Positions 1 to 9,380 of a DNA stretch of 64,000 nucleotides are shown in pieces (the first letter of the stretch is position 1; every line of letters starts with the position of its first letter). The position numbers were made by a program, and so were the translations under genes. Source of the stretch: Bacteroidaceae bacterium (GTDB lineage Bacteria > Bacteroidota > Bacteroidia > Bacteroidales > Bacteroidaceae); contig JAFZDY010000016.1 in NCBI GenBank assembly GCA_017560945.1, positions 1-64,000 of the forward strand, given 5' to 3'. The notes beneath the pieces were generated by a model, which did no database searches, was not told where the DNA came from, and saw nothing but the letters and a program-made list of their open reading frames with translations.

Positions 1-1
1 A

Positions 2-448
2 GGTCGTCCTCGCGGTGGCTTTGGTGGCTTCGGTGGTGGTTTCAATGCCTTCCAGGAAGTTTTGTTGAAGGATATCATCCCGATGGTAGAAAAGAACTAT
101 CGCGTATATGCTGACACTGAACACCGTGCTATGGCAGGTCTTTCAATGGGTGGTATGCAGACTCGTTCTATCACATTGGCTAACCCCACTACATTTGCTT
201 ACGTAGGTATGTTCAGCGGTGGTTCATTCAGTGTGGATGATTTGAAGGATGCTGCTGATTTCAAGAAGACTAACAAGGTTCTCTTCATGAGCTGCGGTAG
301 CAAGGAAAATATGGGTGTAGATAAGGCAGCTGCAAGCCTTAAGGAATTGGGTTACAATGCTCATTCATACATCTCTCCTGAAACTGCTCACGAATGGCAG
401 ACATGGCGTCGTAGCCTCTATCAGTTTGCTCAGTTGATCTTCAAATAA
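2..448 (+). CDS. Carbohydrate esterase (CE1/esterase D-like), 3' end only
   Basis: The gene runs in from outside the window and only its last 148 codons are present. The sequence shows the alpha/beta-hydrolase nucleophile elbow GLSMGG and a late His in AHEWQTWRR, the expected Ser and His of the catalytic triad. This is the architecture of CE1-type feruloyl or acetyl-xylan esterases and of the wider esterase D family. A glycine-rich loop ([14 protein letters not shown]) sits at the visible start, about 25 residues before the conserved IIPMVEKNYRV segment. Such loops are seen in Bacteroidetes esterases between core strands. With the downstream xylan genes, a role in removing ester-linked groups from xylan is likely, but the substrate cannot be read from this fragment. 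A strong terminator follows at once. Confidence 0.85.
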   Translation, partial: GRPRGGFGGFGGGFNAFQEVLLKDIIPMVEKNYRVYADTEHRAMAGLSMGGMQTRSITLANPTTFAYVGMFSGGSFSVDDLKDAADFKKTNKVLFMSCGSKENMGVDKAAASLKELGYNAHSYISPETAHEWQTWRRSLYQFAQLIFK

Positions 449-476
449 TCAATTATAACCCATAGAGGATAAAAAT

Positions 477-513
477 AAGGGAGGTGTGTCATAATTCACA
501 CTTCCCTTTTTTT
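477..513 (+). terminator. Rho-independent terminator after the esterase
   Basis: Arms AAGGGAGGTGTG (477-488) and CACACTTCCCTT (497-508) pair with one G-U and are followed by a run of T to 513. It ends the esterase transcript. Confidence 0.85.
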
Positions 514-557
514 AGGCACGTATTACACGTATTACACGGAATAAATTATACTATATT

Positions 558-890
558 ATTGCTGTCCGGTAAACCATTATAATGCACTGTCCTTGCGTAC
601 TTTAAGCACGTACAAGTCTCCTTATTCCTACTGACGGCTCCTTGTTAAGCTAAACGGAGTGACTATACCTTAATGAAAAGATTCAAAAGAGGTCTTGTTG
701 AGCCCTTTGGGCAAAAAGTGCATCTGTGAACATAAATAATACCTTTCTAAGGTACACGTTTTCAGATTATTCGCAATAGCTCAACAATTAACGTTCAGAC
801 GTGTTGTTGAGTGCATTCCACGAAAAATGACAAAGACAAAATAAACTTGCAGGGGAAATAAATCAACGGAAAGTTTTACCGGACAACAAT
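558..890. repeat. MITE-like segment with 16-bp terminal inverted repeats
   Basis: ATTGCTGTCCGGTAAA at 558-573 is repeated in inverted orientation at 875-890 (TTTACCGGACAACAAT, one difference). The 333 bp between the outer ends carry no convincing open reading frame. Sharp inverted ends around non-coding DNA suggest a miniature or decayed insertion sequence. I see no clear target-site duplication. The same 16-mer forms a second inverted pair at 1060-1128. Confidence 0.55.
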
Positions 891-920
891 AAATAGATTT
901 CTTCCCTAAATTAAGGATAA

Positions 921-986
921 CCAAACTACAGAACTTTGGTCATCAAACTACAGAACTTTGGCTATCAAACTATAGAGGTTTGATAG
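921..986. repeat. Three short tandem repeats ending in a perfect hairpin
   Basis: The motif CAAACTACAGAACTTTGG occurs at about 922 and 944, and a third diverged unit at 962-986 forms a perfect 9-bp stem (CTATCAAAC / GTTTGATAG). The unit is about 22 bp. Function unknown; it lies in the gene-free stretch between the esterase and the CotH gene. Confidence 0.6.
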
Positions 987-1002
987 CTCAAGGTTTAAGG
1001 TC

Positions 1003-1054
1003 CAAGATTATTCGAACCAAACTCTCATCAAGCTACGCAAGTCAAGGTTCAAAA
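1003..1054 (+). repeat. Dispersed intergenic repeat, copy 1
   Basis: The core TCATCAAGCTACGCAAGTCA preceded by CAAGATTATTCGA recurs near 33,081-33,131 and 33,622-33,670 in the same orientation. Copies are flanked by TTCAAG/TTCAAGG low-complexity runs. This one is the most diverged (GAACCAAACTC against GAGCTAAGCTC). Confidence 0.7.
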
Positions 1055-1059
1055 TAACT

Positions 1060-1128
1060 ATTGTTGTCCGGTAAACATCTATAAGACTCTGTCTTTTCTA
1101 TTTTTACCGGACAGCAATATATAAAAAT
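1060..1128. repeat. Second inverted pair of the TGTCCGGTAAA repeat
   Basis: ATTGTTGTCCGGTAAA (1060-1075) and TTTACCGGACAGCAAT (1113-1128) form a 16-bp inverted repeat with a 37-bp loop. These are the same ends that bound 558-890. A solo minimal element or a remnant of a deletion is likely; it could fold as a stable hairpin in RNA. Confidence 0.6.
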
Positions 1129-1212
1129 ATAGGTAGACACATTATCTATAGAATGATGAATGGTCTACCTATATATTTAATTTATAAAAGACTATTTATA
1201 GGTCTATGTGGT

Positions 1213-4200
1213 TTATCTTATTACCATCTTTTGGTTGTGTACATTTCCATCGCTATCTTGCAATTGGATAATGTATATACCAGAAGACAGATTACCTGTG
1301 GCTATTGATGCTTGTCCCATAGATAATGTCGTAGCTTCCTGTACTATGCATTGACCAGAGACTGTATGCAAGGTTACGTGTACATACGTATCTTGATTTC
1401 CCCTGATGACCAATCTGCCATTAGAGTAGGTTGCATAGAGTATCAACTCATCAGAAAGTACGATAGATTCAGTGGATGATGGCAACTCTGACTCAATTAG
1501 ATACTCTGAAAGACTGCTGATTTCGTTAGTGGCAGCTATAGTGGGACGACTCATAATATATATGTTCATACCACCATCGGGATATAGTGCTATACTTTCG
1601 TATTCAGCATGCTCAGGGTAGAAGAGTGTGTCACTCCATGTTTCATCTGCAGAAGTCAACATCACGCATCCTCCTTCCTTATCCAATTTAAATGAAGCAT
1701 GTAACTGATCTATTGCTTCTAATTTGTCCGCCCAAACAACCAAGTATCCATAGGGAGGAATGACTGTATTGATTTTTGTGTCAGTAGGAATCTGGTACTT
1801 TTGAGGCTGATTTAGTTTGTCAGTCAGATACATTCCTGCTACATCTACCTGTTTGGAAGTAGTATTGTACAATTCAATCCAATCGTTTTTCTCAAAGTAG
1901 TTAGCATTTACATAGATTCCATTGTCAGCGCTAATCTCATTGATGCGAACAGGTACTTTGTGAATAAGTTTTGACTCATCTTCAGAAAGTGGTTCATAAC
2001 AAGCCATAAGTGAGAAGGTGCTTCCCGAGGGTAGGGTAAACTCTTCATCAGCAGAAATCACGTTGTCTTCGGTAGAAACTACATCCGCATACAAGGCTAC
2101 ATCGAAATAAATATCACTTGATGTGGCACTATTATTATGTATTTCCACAGCAATTACATTTTTACCCTTCTTAAACAGACTTGAAGATAAGGTTAGAGTT
2201 CCTCTATCGGGATTACCTTCGGTATATGTAGTAGCAAATGTGTTGTAATTTACTGTACCGCTATTCATAAGATAACGTCCCGCTTCCTTTCCGTTGATAT
2301 AAACTACCATACCATCGTCAACAGCATAGTCTAATGTATAGACATCAGCTGATGTGGGAGTATAGTCCAATGTGAACTCCTTACTGAAATAGTAGGTAGG
2401 TCGTTTGTTGTTTTTGTCCGTACCATAATTCAGGGTAGTATTGTGACCTCTACTATTATTGGTGTCATCTGTGTAATATCCCAATGGCGCTTTTCCGCTT
2501 GTCCAATTGCTCATGACTGATGTCTTCCATGTCTGACCATCCAAAGAACCCTTGTCATAGTAGTACCATGATGACTCCTTCTTGATAATCTCTTTCTTGA
2601 TGTTCTTCGGGTTCTTCCATCCTACGAAACGATATCCTGCAGGTGCTTCGGCCTTAAGTGTTATATCGCCAAAGAGTGAACCTGAGAATTTGTTGGTGGG
2701 TACGGGGATATTATTCACAAAGAGACGTGCCAATGACAGATTGGTCGAAATAGATACCTGCTTTTCACTGACTCCAGAAAGTTTCATATAAGAAAAGTTC
2801 TTCATTGCAGTTATCATCTGTTTCTGTCTGTTGGCTAACTTTGACTTTACATCATTAGCAGTTCCCCAAGGAGATTTGTTCTCGTATCCAAGTACTTTCT
2901 CTATATTATGTGCCATAGAGTCGATGATAGCGTTGCATCGTTCGGGAACAAATACGCTACCCGCTACTAAACAGTAGGTATCAATGAACTGTTTGCGGAA
3001 ATCGTCATTCTTCAACATATTGAGGAATCTTGGAACCAACTTTGCTTCTGAACGTCTGTTGGCAAAATTGGTAAAGGTTTCAGATGTTTGGTTGAAACTA
3101 TGGTCAAGATCAAACAATACAAATCTGAACTTACCTCCCTCACGCTTGGGTTTGTAAGCTTTGGCATTGTTATGCGGCCAGTCGTCGCTACCGAGATATA
3201 GTTCTACAGCCATGTAGTTGATATACTCGTCAATGTCCACCATTTGACGTATCTCTTCATACTTGGCCGGATCATCGGCATTGGCTGCCAACACACCCCA
3301 TTGATTGTAACTTTCTTCAGTTCCGCACATTTGGGTATATCCGTATGTAGCATTGATTTCAAATTGGTCAATTTCGTCATCATCCAATCCGTAGTTGGCT
3401 TCAACAAAATGTTTGTTGTTCGGCTCACGGATGTTGAGCAGTCCCTTGTAAACTCCATTGATGAAATGAACTGCGGGTACACACTCTTGTCCGTCAATAT
3501 CTAAGCCAGATGTATGTACGATTGCTTGCAAAACAGGGTCTTTGATACGGCAATTGTTATCATTTCCTCCGTTTCGCAATTGTAATGTTCTATGTTTCAG
3601 ATAAGCTTTGTTGGGAAACACCTGATATGGAATGTAGTTTTCTCCTTCATAAATCTTATTGGCTTTCACTTTGAAAGAGTAGGGTGTCCATGCGCGACTC
3701 CATCCACCGCAACGTTCGATGGTTGCTTCTTGGTTGACAACCATCTGACCTTCGGTGGTGAACAACTCGAAGTTTACAGGTCGCTCCCAATCCATGTTCC
3801 AGTTACAAGGAGTATCGTAACCATTTCCAGGTTTTCCGTTTACACCTTTAGTCATGATACCTAAGCTATCATCATAAAGATTATCAGGATCGGTTACTAC
3901 AGATACAACTGGCATGTTGTATTCTTGTGTCGTAATGATGTATGAACGAGTAACGACTTTACTTGGTAAGTAGCCATCTTTAAACAGACGGAAACGATAG
4001 ACTTTGGTGCTGGAAACTGTAAATTTTCCAGTGGTACTGGTTGCTCCATTCTTTTCTGTTGGAGCAGTTCCATCTGTTGTATATCGCAATGTTGTTCCCT
4101 GAGGGATAGTCACTTTAATTGTAACTTGTGAACGAAATAAGCCTCCATCTACATCTATGACTGGTGCATCTACTCGTTCTGTTGCAAATTTGCTCGAGTT

Positions 4201-4677
4201 GTTACTCTTTCCTGGTGTAGGTTCGGATGTAATACCCCATGAATTGCCTCCATCAGTAGTACGAGCATAGGAGGTACGTGAAATGGCTTCAGGATAAGGC
4301 TGCATACATACGATTTCGCCATTACTATTACTTATGTAGATGGTTCCGCCGTCGTAGTCAAGTTTATCGTCAATTTGGTTCGGCGCAAATTCTTCGCTAT
4401 AGTGGTCAAACCACAATACTTTGAACCCCTTTGACTTAATCTTTCCTGTGATTTTATGTTTTTTTAGTTCGTTGGAGTCGTCACTTATATACCATCCATT
4501 TATTGATATATCTCCATCGGTAGGGTTGTATAGTTCAACCCAAGTTCCGTAATTGAAGGAAGGGTCAACAAACATGTCCACATTTGCCGCTTGTAACTCA
4601 TTGACCACAATGGATTGAGCAGACATTGAGAGCGAGCAAAGGGCCATCGTAAAAGATATGATGATGCTTTTTTTCAT
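1213..4677 (-). CDS. Secreted CotH-family protein with lamin-tail domains and a type IX secretion signal
   Basis: The protein has 1154 residues. Visible in order: a signal peptide (1-20), a lamin-tail domain (about 24-120, NELQA...WVELYNPT), a chitobiase-like C-terminal domain (about 175-248, YTTDGTAPT), a CotH kinase-like domain (about 290-640) with NGVYKGLLNIREP (407-419) and FDLDHSFN (522-529), a beta-rich middle region, a second lamin-tail domain near 940-1050 (INEISADN...WIELYN), and a C-terminal beta-sandwich (about 1080-1154) ending SSGIYIIQLQDSDGN. The last part matches type IX secretion sorting domains, so the protein should be exported to the surface. CotH domains are atypical protein kinases in other bacteria. 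The substrate here is unknown; chitobiase and lamin-tail modules suggest glycan or surface attachment. It lies 103 bp behind the GH67 gene, same strand, with a hairpin between. Confidence 0.85.
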   Translation of the reverse strand: MKKSIIISFTMALCSLSMSAQSIVVNELQAANVDMFVDPSFNYGTWVELYNPTDGDISINGWYISDDSNELKKHKITGKIKSKGFKVLWFDHYSEEFAPNQIDDKLDYDGGTIYISNSNGEIVCMQPYPEAISRTSYARTTDGGNSWGITSEPTPGKSNNSSKFATERVDAPVIDVDGGLFRSQVTIKVTIPQGTTLRYTTDGTAPTEKNGATSTTGKFTVSSTKVYRFRLFKDGYLPSKVVTRSYIITTQEYNMPVVSVVTDPDNLYDDSLGIMTKGVNGKPGNGYDTPCNWNMDWERPVNFELFTTEGQMVVNQEATIERCGGWSRAWTPYSFKVKANKIYEGENYIPYQVFPNKAYLKHRTLQLRNGGNDNNCRIKDPVLQAIVHTSGLDIDGQECVPAVHFINGVYKGLLNIREPNNKHFVEANYGLDDDEIDQFEINATYGYTQMCGTEESYNQWGVLAANADDPAKYEEIRQMVDIDEYINYMAVELYLGSDDWPHNNAKAYKPKREGGKFRFVLFDLDHSFNQTSETFTNFANRRSEAKLVPRFLNMLKNDDFRKQFIDTYCLVAGSVFVPERCNAIIDSMAHNIEKVLGYENKSPWGTANDVKSKLANRQKQMITAMKNFSYMKLSGVSEKQVSISTNLSLARLFVNNIPVPTNKFSGSLFGDITLKAEAPAGYRFVGWKNPKNIKKEIIKKESSWYYYDKGSLDGQTWKTSVMSNWTSGKAPLGYYTDDTNNSRGHNTTLNYGTDKNNKRPTYYFSKEFTLDYTPTSADVYTLDYAVDDGMVVYINGKEAGRYLMNSGTVNYNTFATTYTEGNPDRGTLTLSSSLFKKGKNVIAVEIHNNSATSSDIYFDVALYADVVSTEDNVISADEEFTLPSGSTFSLMACYEPLSEDESKLIHKVPVRINEISADNGIYVNANYFEKNDWIELYNTTSKQVDVAGMYLTDKLNQPQKYQIPTDTKINTVIPPYGYLVVWADKLEAIDQLHASFKLDKEGGCVMLTSADETWSDTLFYPEHAEYESIALYPDGGMNIYIMSRPTIAATNEISSLSEYLIESELPSSTESIVLSDELILYATYSNGRLVIRGNQDTYVHVTLHTVSGQCIVQEATTLSMGQASIATGNLSSGIYIIQLQDSDGNVHNQKMVIR

Positions 4678-4704
4678 TTTTTCCGATTTCTATTTAAGGT
4701 AGAA

Positions 4705-4760
4705 CAGGCACGGAGTATAAGGATTATAAATGGTCAATGAATCCAAATTCCCCGTGCCTG
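4705..4760 (-). terminator. Hairpin between GH67 and CotH genes
   Basis: CAGGCACGG (4705-4713) pairs perfectly with CCGTGCCTG (4752-4760). No long T-run is adjacent, so this may attenuate rather than end transcription from GH67 into the CotH gene. The arm belongs to the GGCACGGA hairpin family also seen near 14.8 and 59.7 kb. Confidence 0.5.
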
Positions 4761-4780
4761 TGGAATAGTATTATAACTGC

Positions 4781-6727
4781 TTATTCAGCCTTTGTGAAAC
4801 TTCCGAAGTACTCAGTACATACTCGTTGCCATTCGCGTGCACTGACAAGTTGCAAGGTGAGTTTGTCGTTTACTTCCTGCCAACGTTGTGCATCGATGTA
4901 GGGCTTTGCTTCCTGCCATGTGGCAATGAAGTCAACCACCTCGTTTACTCCTCGCTGATAGCGATATTCCAACTCTTCCATGAGTGTACGACCGCTCTTC
5001 ATCTTGTAATCCCAAGGTACATGATGGAACCAAAGGAGGAATTCCTCGGGACATGTCTCGCGAGAATCGTACATACTTCTATATGGCTCGGGATATTGCA
5101 AGGTTGCTCCACTACCAGTAGAAGAGGTACGATCGAAACCTAAACCATCCTTGTCGGCCTTGTGATAATAAACGGGACACCACTCGAGAGGATAACTTGC
5201 AATAAATCCATCGGGTTGGGGACCATAGTGGTGGTCAAACTTGAAGATGTGGTGCAAACCATTAGGCATCATGTAGTCAACACATGCTTCACGGCTACGC
5301 AACATCATATCCAACAACGAATTATAAACAGTAGAGTAGGGTACATGAGTCTTGCGGATTTGCTGACTTGAATTCTCCTTGCGAGATGCTCTTCTGTTAC
5401 CTCGTTCTCTTTCATTTTTAGCAATCAAATCTTGATCTTCGAGAGTCAATTTCAACCACTCTTCTGCAATTTGCTTAGATGACATTTTAGGATTCCAAGC
5501 CAAGCGTCCGAACGCATACCAATTGGATTGAGCAAAATGGTGTCCGCACCAGTTGGTGTCCAAACCTATGTTAGCAACTCCTGCTATACCTTTCAGTTTT
5601 TCGGGAGCTACGTAAGAGAAAAACTCCTCCCACATAGGAGCAAGGAATACCAAATGATGACTGTGTCCTAAATACTCTTGAGTGATTTGTAACTCTGCCA
5701 TTTGAGATGTCTTCTGCATTTGGTCAAAGATAGGTGCATATGGTTCACGAGGTTGGAAATCGAGCGGACCATTCTTGGATTGCAAAATGACATTGTCGCG
5801 GAATTCACCATCGTGGGGCTTGAACTCCGATACGGCTTGCATGACACGGTCTTCACCTTTGTGCTTAGCTCCGTAAACGAAACTTCTCCACATGACGATT
5901 CCTCCGTGAGGTTTCAACGCATCGGCCAACATGTTGGCTCCATCAGCGTGTGTACGATCGTAGTCAAATGGGCCAGGTTGTCCTTCTGAATTGGCCTTTA
6001 CAAGGAAACCACCAAAGTCTGGGATGATACTATAGATTTCATCCGCTTTTTTCTTCCACCAACGACGAACCTTCTTGTTGAGAGGGTCAGCTGTTTCTAC
6101 TTCGCCCAATGCTTTGGGAGAACCGAAGTTGACAGAGATATAGACACGAATACCCCATGGACGAAGAATGTCCGCAATTTCCTTCACCTTGTTAAGGTAC
6201 ACTTCTGTCAACATCTTGGGTGAGGCATTCACATTGTTGAGTACTGTACCGTTGATGCCGATTGAAGCATTGGCCATAGCATATGCCTCTATCTTTTGAT
6301 GATCAATTTCCAAACTGTCATTCCAGAAGATACTCTCTCCTGCATATCCACGTTCGATTGAGCCATCGAGGTTGTCCCAGTGATTGAGGATACGAAGATC
6401 GAAGAAGGGAGATGAACTCTCGTTTTCGCCGCGCAAAAGGGCAAATGCTCCGTAGAGCAAACCTGATTGTGTGTGAGCACTGAGGGTTATGTTATCTTCC
6501 GAACCTTCTATGCGATAACCATCATTTGCAGGCATAGAAGCATCTATATTTAGTGTTACCTGTTTGCCTGGGTAGTAAAGTTTTAGAATTTCTGAAGCCT
6601 TACCTTCTACTCCGTTTACTTGTGCGGTGCGCAACACGTCGTGGCGCAACCAAAGTTTGCTTCCATCCTCGGCTTTGACGCTGAGGATAGATAACAAACT
6701 CATCATTATAAAGAATATTTTTTTCAT
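4781..6727 (-). CDS. aguA: Alpha-glucuronidase, glycoside hydrolase family 67
   Basis: The enzyme removes 4-O-methyl-glucuronic acid from the non-reducing end of xylo-oligosaccharides. The match to GH67 is strong: an N-terminal KLWLRHD strand, the conserved QSKNGPLDFQPREP segment, MAELQITQEYLGHSHH and the PMWEEFF motif, in a 648-residue protein of the usual family length. The start at 6727 gives MKKIFFIMMSLLSILSVKA, a clean signal peptide, so the enzyme is probably periplasmic; an in-frame ATG at 6760 would add 11 residues before the signal and is less likely. It follows the SGNH esterase by 72 bp in the same direction, in a cluster with GH43 and a pentoside transporter. Confidence 0.93.
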   Translation of the reverse strand: MKKIFFIMMSLLSILSVKAEDGSKLWLRHDVLRTAQVNGVEGKASEILKLYYPGKQVTLNIDASMPANDGYRIEGSEDNITLSAHTQSGLLYGAFALLRGENESSSPFFDLRILNHWDNLDGSIERGYAGESIFWNDSLEIDHQKIEAYAMANASIGINGTVLNNVNASPKMLTEVYLNKVKEIADILRPWGIRVYISVNFGSPKALGEVETADPLNKKVRRWWKKKADEIYSIIPDFGGFLVKANSEGQPGPFDYDRTHADGANMLADALKPHGGIVMWRSFVYGAKHKGEDRVMQAVSEFKPHDGEFRDNVILQSKNGPLDFQPREPYAPIFDQMQKTSQMAELQITQEYLGHSHHLVFLAPMWEEFFSYVAPEKLKGIAGVANIGLDTNWCGHHFAQSNWYAFGRLAWNPKMSSKQIAEEWLKLTLEDQDLIAKNERERGNRRASRKENSSQQIRKTHVPYSTVYNSLLDMMLRSREACVDYMMPNGLHHIFKFDHHYGPQPDGFIASYPLEWCPVYYHKADKDGLGFDRTSSTGSGATLQYPEPYRSMYDSRETCPEEFLLWFHHVPWDYKMKSGRTLMEELEYRYQRGVNEVVDFIATWQEAKPYIDAQRWQEVNDKLTLQLVSAREWQRVCTEYFGSFTKAE

Positions 6728-6799
6728 CGAATGTACACTTGATTTTTTCTTAAGGACCATACAGAAGTCACTTATAGTTAATCATTGGTTATTATGAAC

Positions 6800-8041
6800 T
6801 TATTCCTCATCGGCAGCCAACGGCTTGTCGGTGGTGAAGAGGCTCAAGTCAACAATGTTACCCATGGCTTCGTAACCCTTAGCATTGGGGTGGAGGTAGT
6901 CGTTCTCGAAGAGATACTCCTTGTTCAAAGTGATAGTATCCTGTGAATCACGTACGGCATGTTCGAATTCGATAACACCATCCAACATCTTGGTTGTACG
7001 CATCCAATTGTTTATGTATTGACGACCCAATTCGTGATCTTCGGTATAGTAATTGTTGTTCTTGAACGGAGTGATGGTACCTCCGAATACGCGAATGCCT
7101 TGAGCATGTGCTTTGCGGATGATTTCCTTGTAAACTTCGATAACATCTTGTGCAGTCTTCACACCATTGTGACAATATCCAAGGTCATTCACTGCTTCGA
7201 AAAGGATAATCCATTTTACACCTGCTTGGTCAAGCAAGTCGCGCTGGTAACGTTGTTTACCTGTGGGGCCAAGGCCACCTCTCAAGATTGTATTACCTCC
7301 GATACCCATGTTGAGGACACTGATGTGTTTGGTTTCTTCGTTAGCAAGCAAGCGACGTGAGAGTACGTCCGGCCAACGATTTTGCTGATTGGTTGTTGAA
7401 CCACGTCCGTCAGTGATAGAGTTTCCAAGAATAGCGATTGCACCCGCCTTTTCGGGAGCCATCACGTCTATACCTTTAATATTATACCAATGGTCGGTAC
7501 GTACTGAGTTGCTGAAATCAGAAGTGTTTCCTTCAGCAATATACGATGTGGTGCGAGAACCTGGGTGACCTGAAACACTTGTAGATGAAGCATTGCCATA
7601 GTGAATGGTGATAGCTACATTTTGGCGATCGCCAATGGGGAACTTAACGGCATCTGAAGCGATGATGTCACCAGGGGCCATTGTTACACCAGGGTTGCCA
7701 TTGAATGAGAGGCTTACAGTAGTGCTTTCGTCAATTTCGTGGCTACTTCCAGCTGTTTTTGCGTGAGCCAACTCTACACCCAAGATTTCTGTTGCTTCCT
7801 TGCTGAATTCATTAGTAAGTTGCAAACGTACCTCTTCGCCACCGATAGATACTTGTACAATCTGGCGGAAAGAGTTACCACCCAATCCAGGAGCGGGAGG
7901 ATTGTTGTGAGGCTCTGCTAATTGTCCTGCAGTACCCCATGTACCTACCCAATGTTTTTGAGCTGATGAACATTGACAAAACAATGCAATGACTGAGAAT
8001 GCTATACCTGTGAATAGCATATTTTTAAAAAGGCTTTTCAT
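6800..8041 (-). CDS. SGNH/GDSL-family esterase, exported
   Basis: A 413-residue hydrolase. After an N-terminal export signal (MKSLFKNMLF... CQC, a possible lipoprotein Cys near residue 23-25) there is a beta-rich region to about residue 185. The SGNH core follows: block I LGNSITDG with the nucleophile Ser, block II Gly in MGIGGNT, block III Asn in EAVNDLG, and block V DYLHPNAKGY with the catalytic Asp and His. This arrangement occurs in acetyl-xylan and other carbohydrate deacetylases. Its position between GH43 and GH67 supports removal of acetyl groups from xylan fragments, which is an inference. No sign of truncation. Confidence 0.85.
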   Translation of the reverse strand: MKSLFKNMLFTGIAFSVIALFCQCSSAQKHWVGTWGTAGQLAEPHNNPPAPGLGGNSFRQIVQVSIGGEEVRLQLTNEFSKEATEILGVELAHAKTAGSSHEIDESTTVSLSFNGNPGVTMAPGDIIASDAVKFPIGDRQNVAITIHYGNASSTSVSGHPGSRTTSYIAEGNTSDFSNSVRTDHWYNIKGIDVMAPEKAGAIAILGNSITDGRGSTTNQQNRWPDVLSRRLLANEETKHISVLNMGIGGNTILRGGLGPTGKQRYQRDLLDQAGVKWIILFEAVNDLGYCHNGVKTAQDVIEVYKEIIRKAHAQGIRVFGGTITPFKNNNYYTEDHELGRQYINNWMRTTKMLDGVIEFEHAVRDSQDTITLNKEYLFENDYLHPNAKGYEAMGNIVDLSLFTTDKPLAADEE

Positions 8042-8176
8042 AAGTGTGTGTGAATTTTTATTTAGTTATTACTTTTTCTTTTCTGTTTAAAAAAACAAGG
8101 GTAAGTATAATTTATAATGTACAAATTCCTTTTTTTTTCGCAATTTTTTAAAACCTCCCTTAATACAAATACAACG

Positions 8177-8234
8177 AGCTACCAGCTACGAGTGCTATTG
8201 TGAAAAATAGACTCGTTTCTCGTAGCTCGTAGCT
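8177..8234 (-). terminator. Hairpin between GH43 and the SGNH esterase
   Basis: Arms AGCTACCAGCTACGAG (8177-8192) and CTCGTAGCTCGTAGCT (8219-8234) pair at 15 of 16 positions. The gap here is 211 bp, much longer than others in the cluster, so the downstream SGNH-GH67-CotH part may be attenuated or have its own promoter. Confidence 0.6.
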
Positions 8235-8252
8235 TGTTTATTGATAGAATTA

Positions 8253-9266
8253 TCAATCGTTCTTAACCTTCTTAATTGTTCCGTCTTCGTTGTAGTACAA
8301 CTTCTGTACTTTCAAAGAACGAAGCCATGTAGTGTCGTTTGAAGGCACACAGTCATGATAGAACAAGTACCATTCGCCCTTGTACTCTACGATACTGTGG
8401 TGAGTTGTCCATCCAACAACGGGGTCGAGGATAACACCTTGGAACTTGAAAGGACCATAGGGGCTGTCACCGATTGCGTAGCACAACATGTGGCTATCAC
8501 CAGTTGAGTATGAGAAGTAGTATTTACCTTTGTACTTGTGCATCCATGAAGCCTCGAAGAAGCGGTGAGGATTACCTGCCTTCATAGGTTCGCCTGTCTC
8601 ATCCAAAACAACTACAGAATGAGGTGCTTCAGCAAACTCCAGTACATCGTCAGACATACGTACTACCAATGAAGGTACTGCAGGTGCATCAGCGGGCAAG
8701 AACAATTGAGTCTTCTTGTCAGCAGCAGGACCCATTACCACACATCCTTCTTCGTTGTCGGTTGCGGCAGGAGTATGGCTATACCATTGCAACTGACCTC
8801 CCCAAAGACCTCCGAAGTAGCAATAGATTTCACCATCTTCATCCTTGAATACACAGGGGTCGATGCTGAATGAACCGCGGATGGGGTGGGGTTGAGGAAT
8901 GAACGGACCTTCGGGCTTGTCGGCTACAGCCACACCAAGGTGGAATACACCGCTGGGATCCTTTGCTGAGAAGATGAGATAGTACTTACCATTCTTTTCA
9001 ACTACGTCGTTGTCCCACATTTGGCGATCTGCCCAGGGCACTTGCTCTACATCGAGGATTACACCGTGGTCAGTCACTTCACCATTTTCTACGTCGTTGA
9101 GTGAAAGCACATGGTAGTCCTTCATTTGGAAGTGTCCACCATCATCGTCGAATGCTTCACCACTGTCACGGTCGTGGCTTGGGAAAATGTAAAGACGATC
9201 ATTAAATACATTGGCCGAAGGGTCAGCCATATAATCTTTCGGGAAAAGATATCTGGGAGTTTTCAT
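8253..9266 (-). CDS. Glycoside hydrolase family 43 (intracellular beta-xylosidase/arabinofuranosidase)
   Basis: A 337-residue five-bladed propeller enzyme without a signal peptide, so it acts in the cytoplasm on imported oligosaccharides. The three GH43 carboxylates can be placed: Asp in YMADPSANVF (general base, near residue 16), Asp in SFSIDPCVF (pKa modulator) and Glu in RFFEASWMHKY (acid). The late His in TTHHSIVE matches the family's metal-site position. Family members of this size are mostly beta-xylosidases or arabinofuranosidases. It follows the symporter gene by 114 bp in the same direction, which supports cleavage of imported xylo-oligosaccharides. Exact specificity is not readable from sequence. 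Confidence 0.9.
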   Translation of the reverse strand: MKTPRYLFPKDYMADPSANVFNDRLYIFPSHDRDSGEAFDDDGGHFQMKDYHVLSLNDVENGEVTDHGVILDVEQVPWADRQMWDNDVVEKNGKYYLIFSAKDPSGVFHLGVAVADKPEGPFIPQPHPIRGSFSIDPCVFKDEDGEIYCYFGGLWGGQLQWYSHTPAATDNEEGCVVMGPAADKKTQLFLPADAPAVPSLVVRMSDDVLEFAEAPHSVVVLDETGEPMKAGNPHRFFEASWMHKYKGKYYFSYSTGDSHMLCYAIGDSPYGPFKFQGVILDPVVGWTTHHSIVEYKGEWYLFYHDCVPSNDTTWLRSLKVQKLYYNEDGTIKKVKND

Positions 9267-9315
9267 AATTAGTTATTTTAAGTTTTTGATGTTATACATT
9301 TATAAATAATAAAGG

Positions 9316-9368
9316 GACAAGATGACGAGGAGTTTGTGTTCGTTGCACTACCTTCTCGTCAACTTGTC
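9316..9368 (-). terminator. Hairpin between the symporter and GH43
   Basis: GACAAGATGACGAG (9316-9329) pairs with CTCGTCAACTTGTC (9355-9368) with one mismatch. It lies in the 114-bp gap and may tune relative expression or protect the 3' end of the symporter message. Confidence 0.6.
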
Positions 9369-9380
9369 ACTAAGTAGTCA

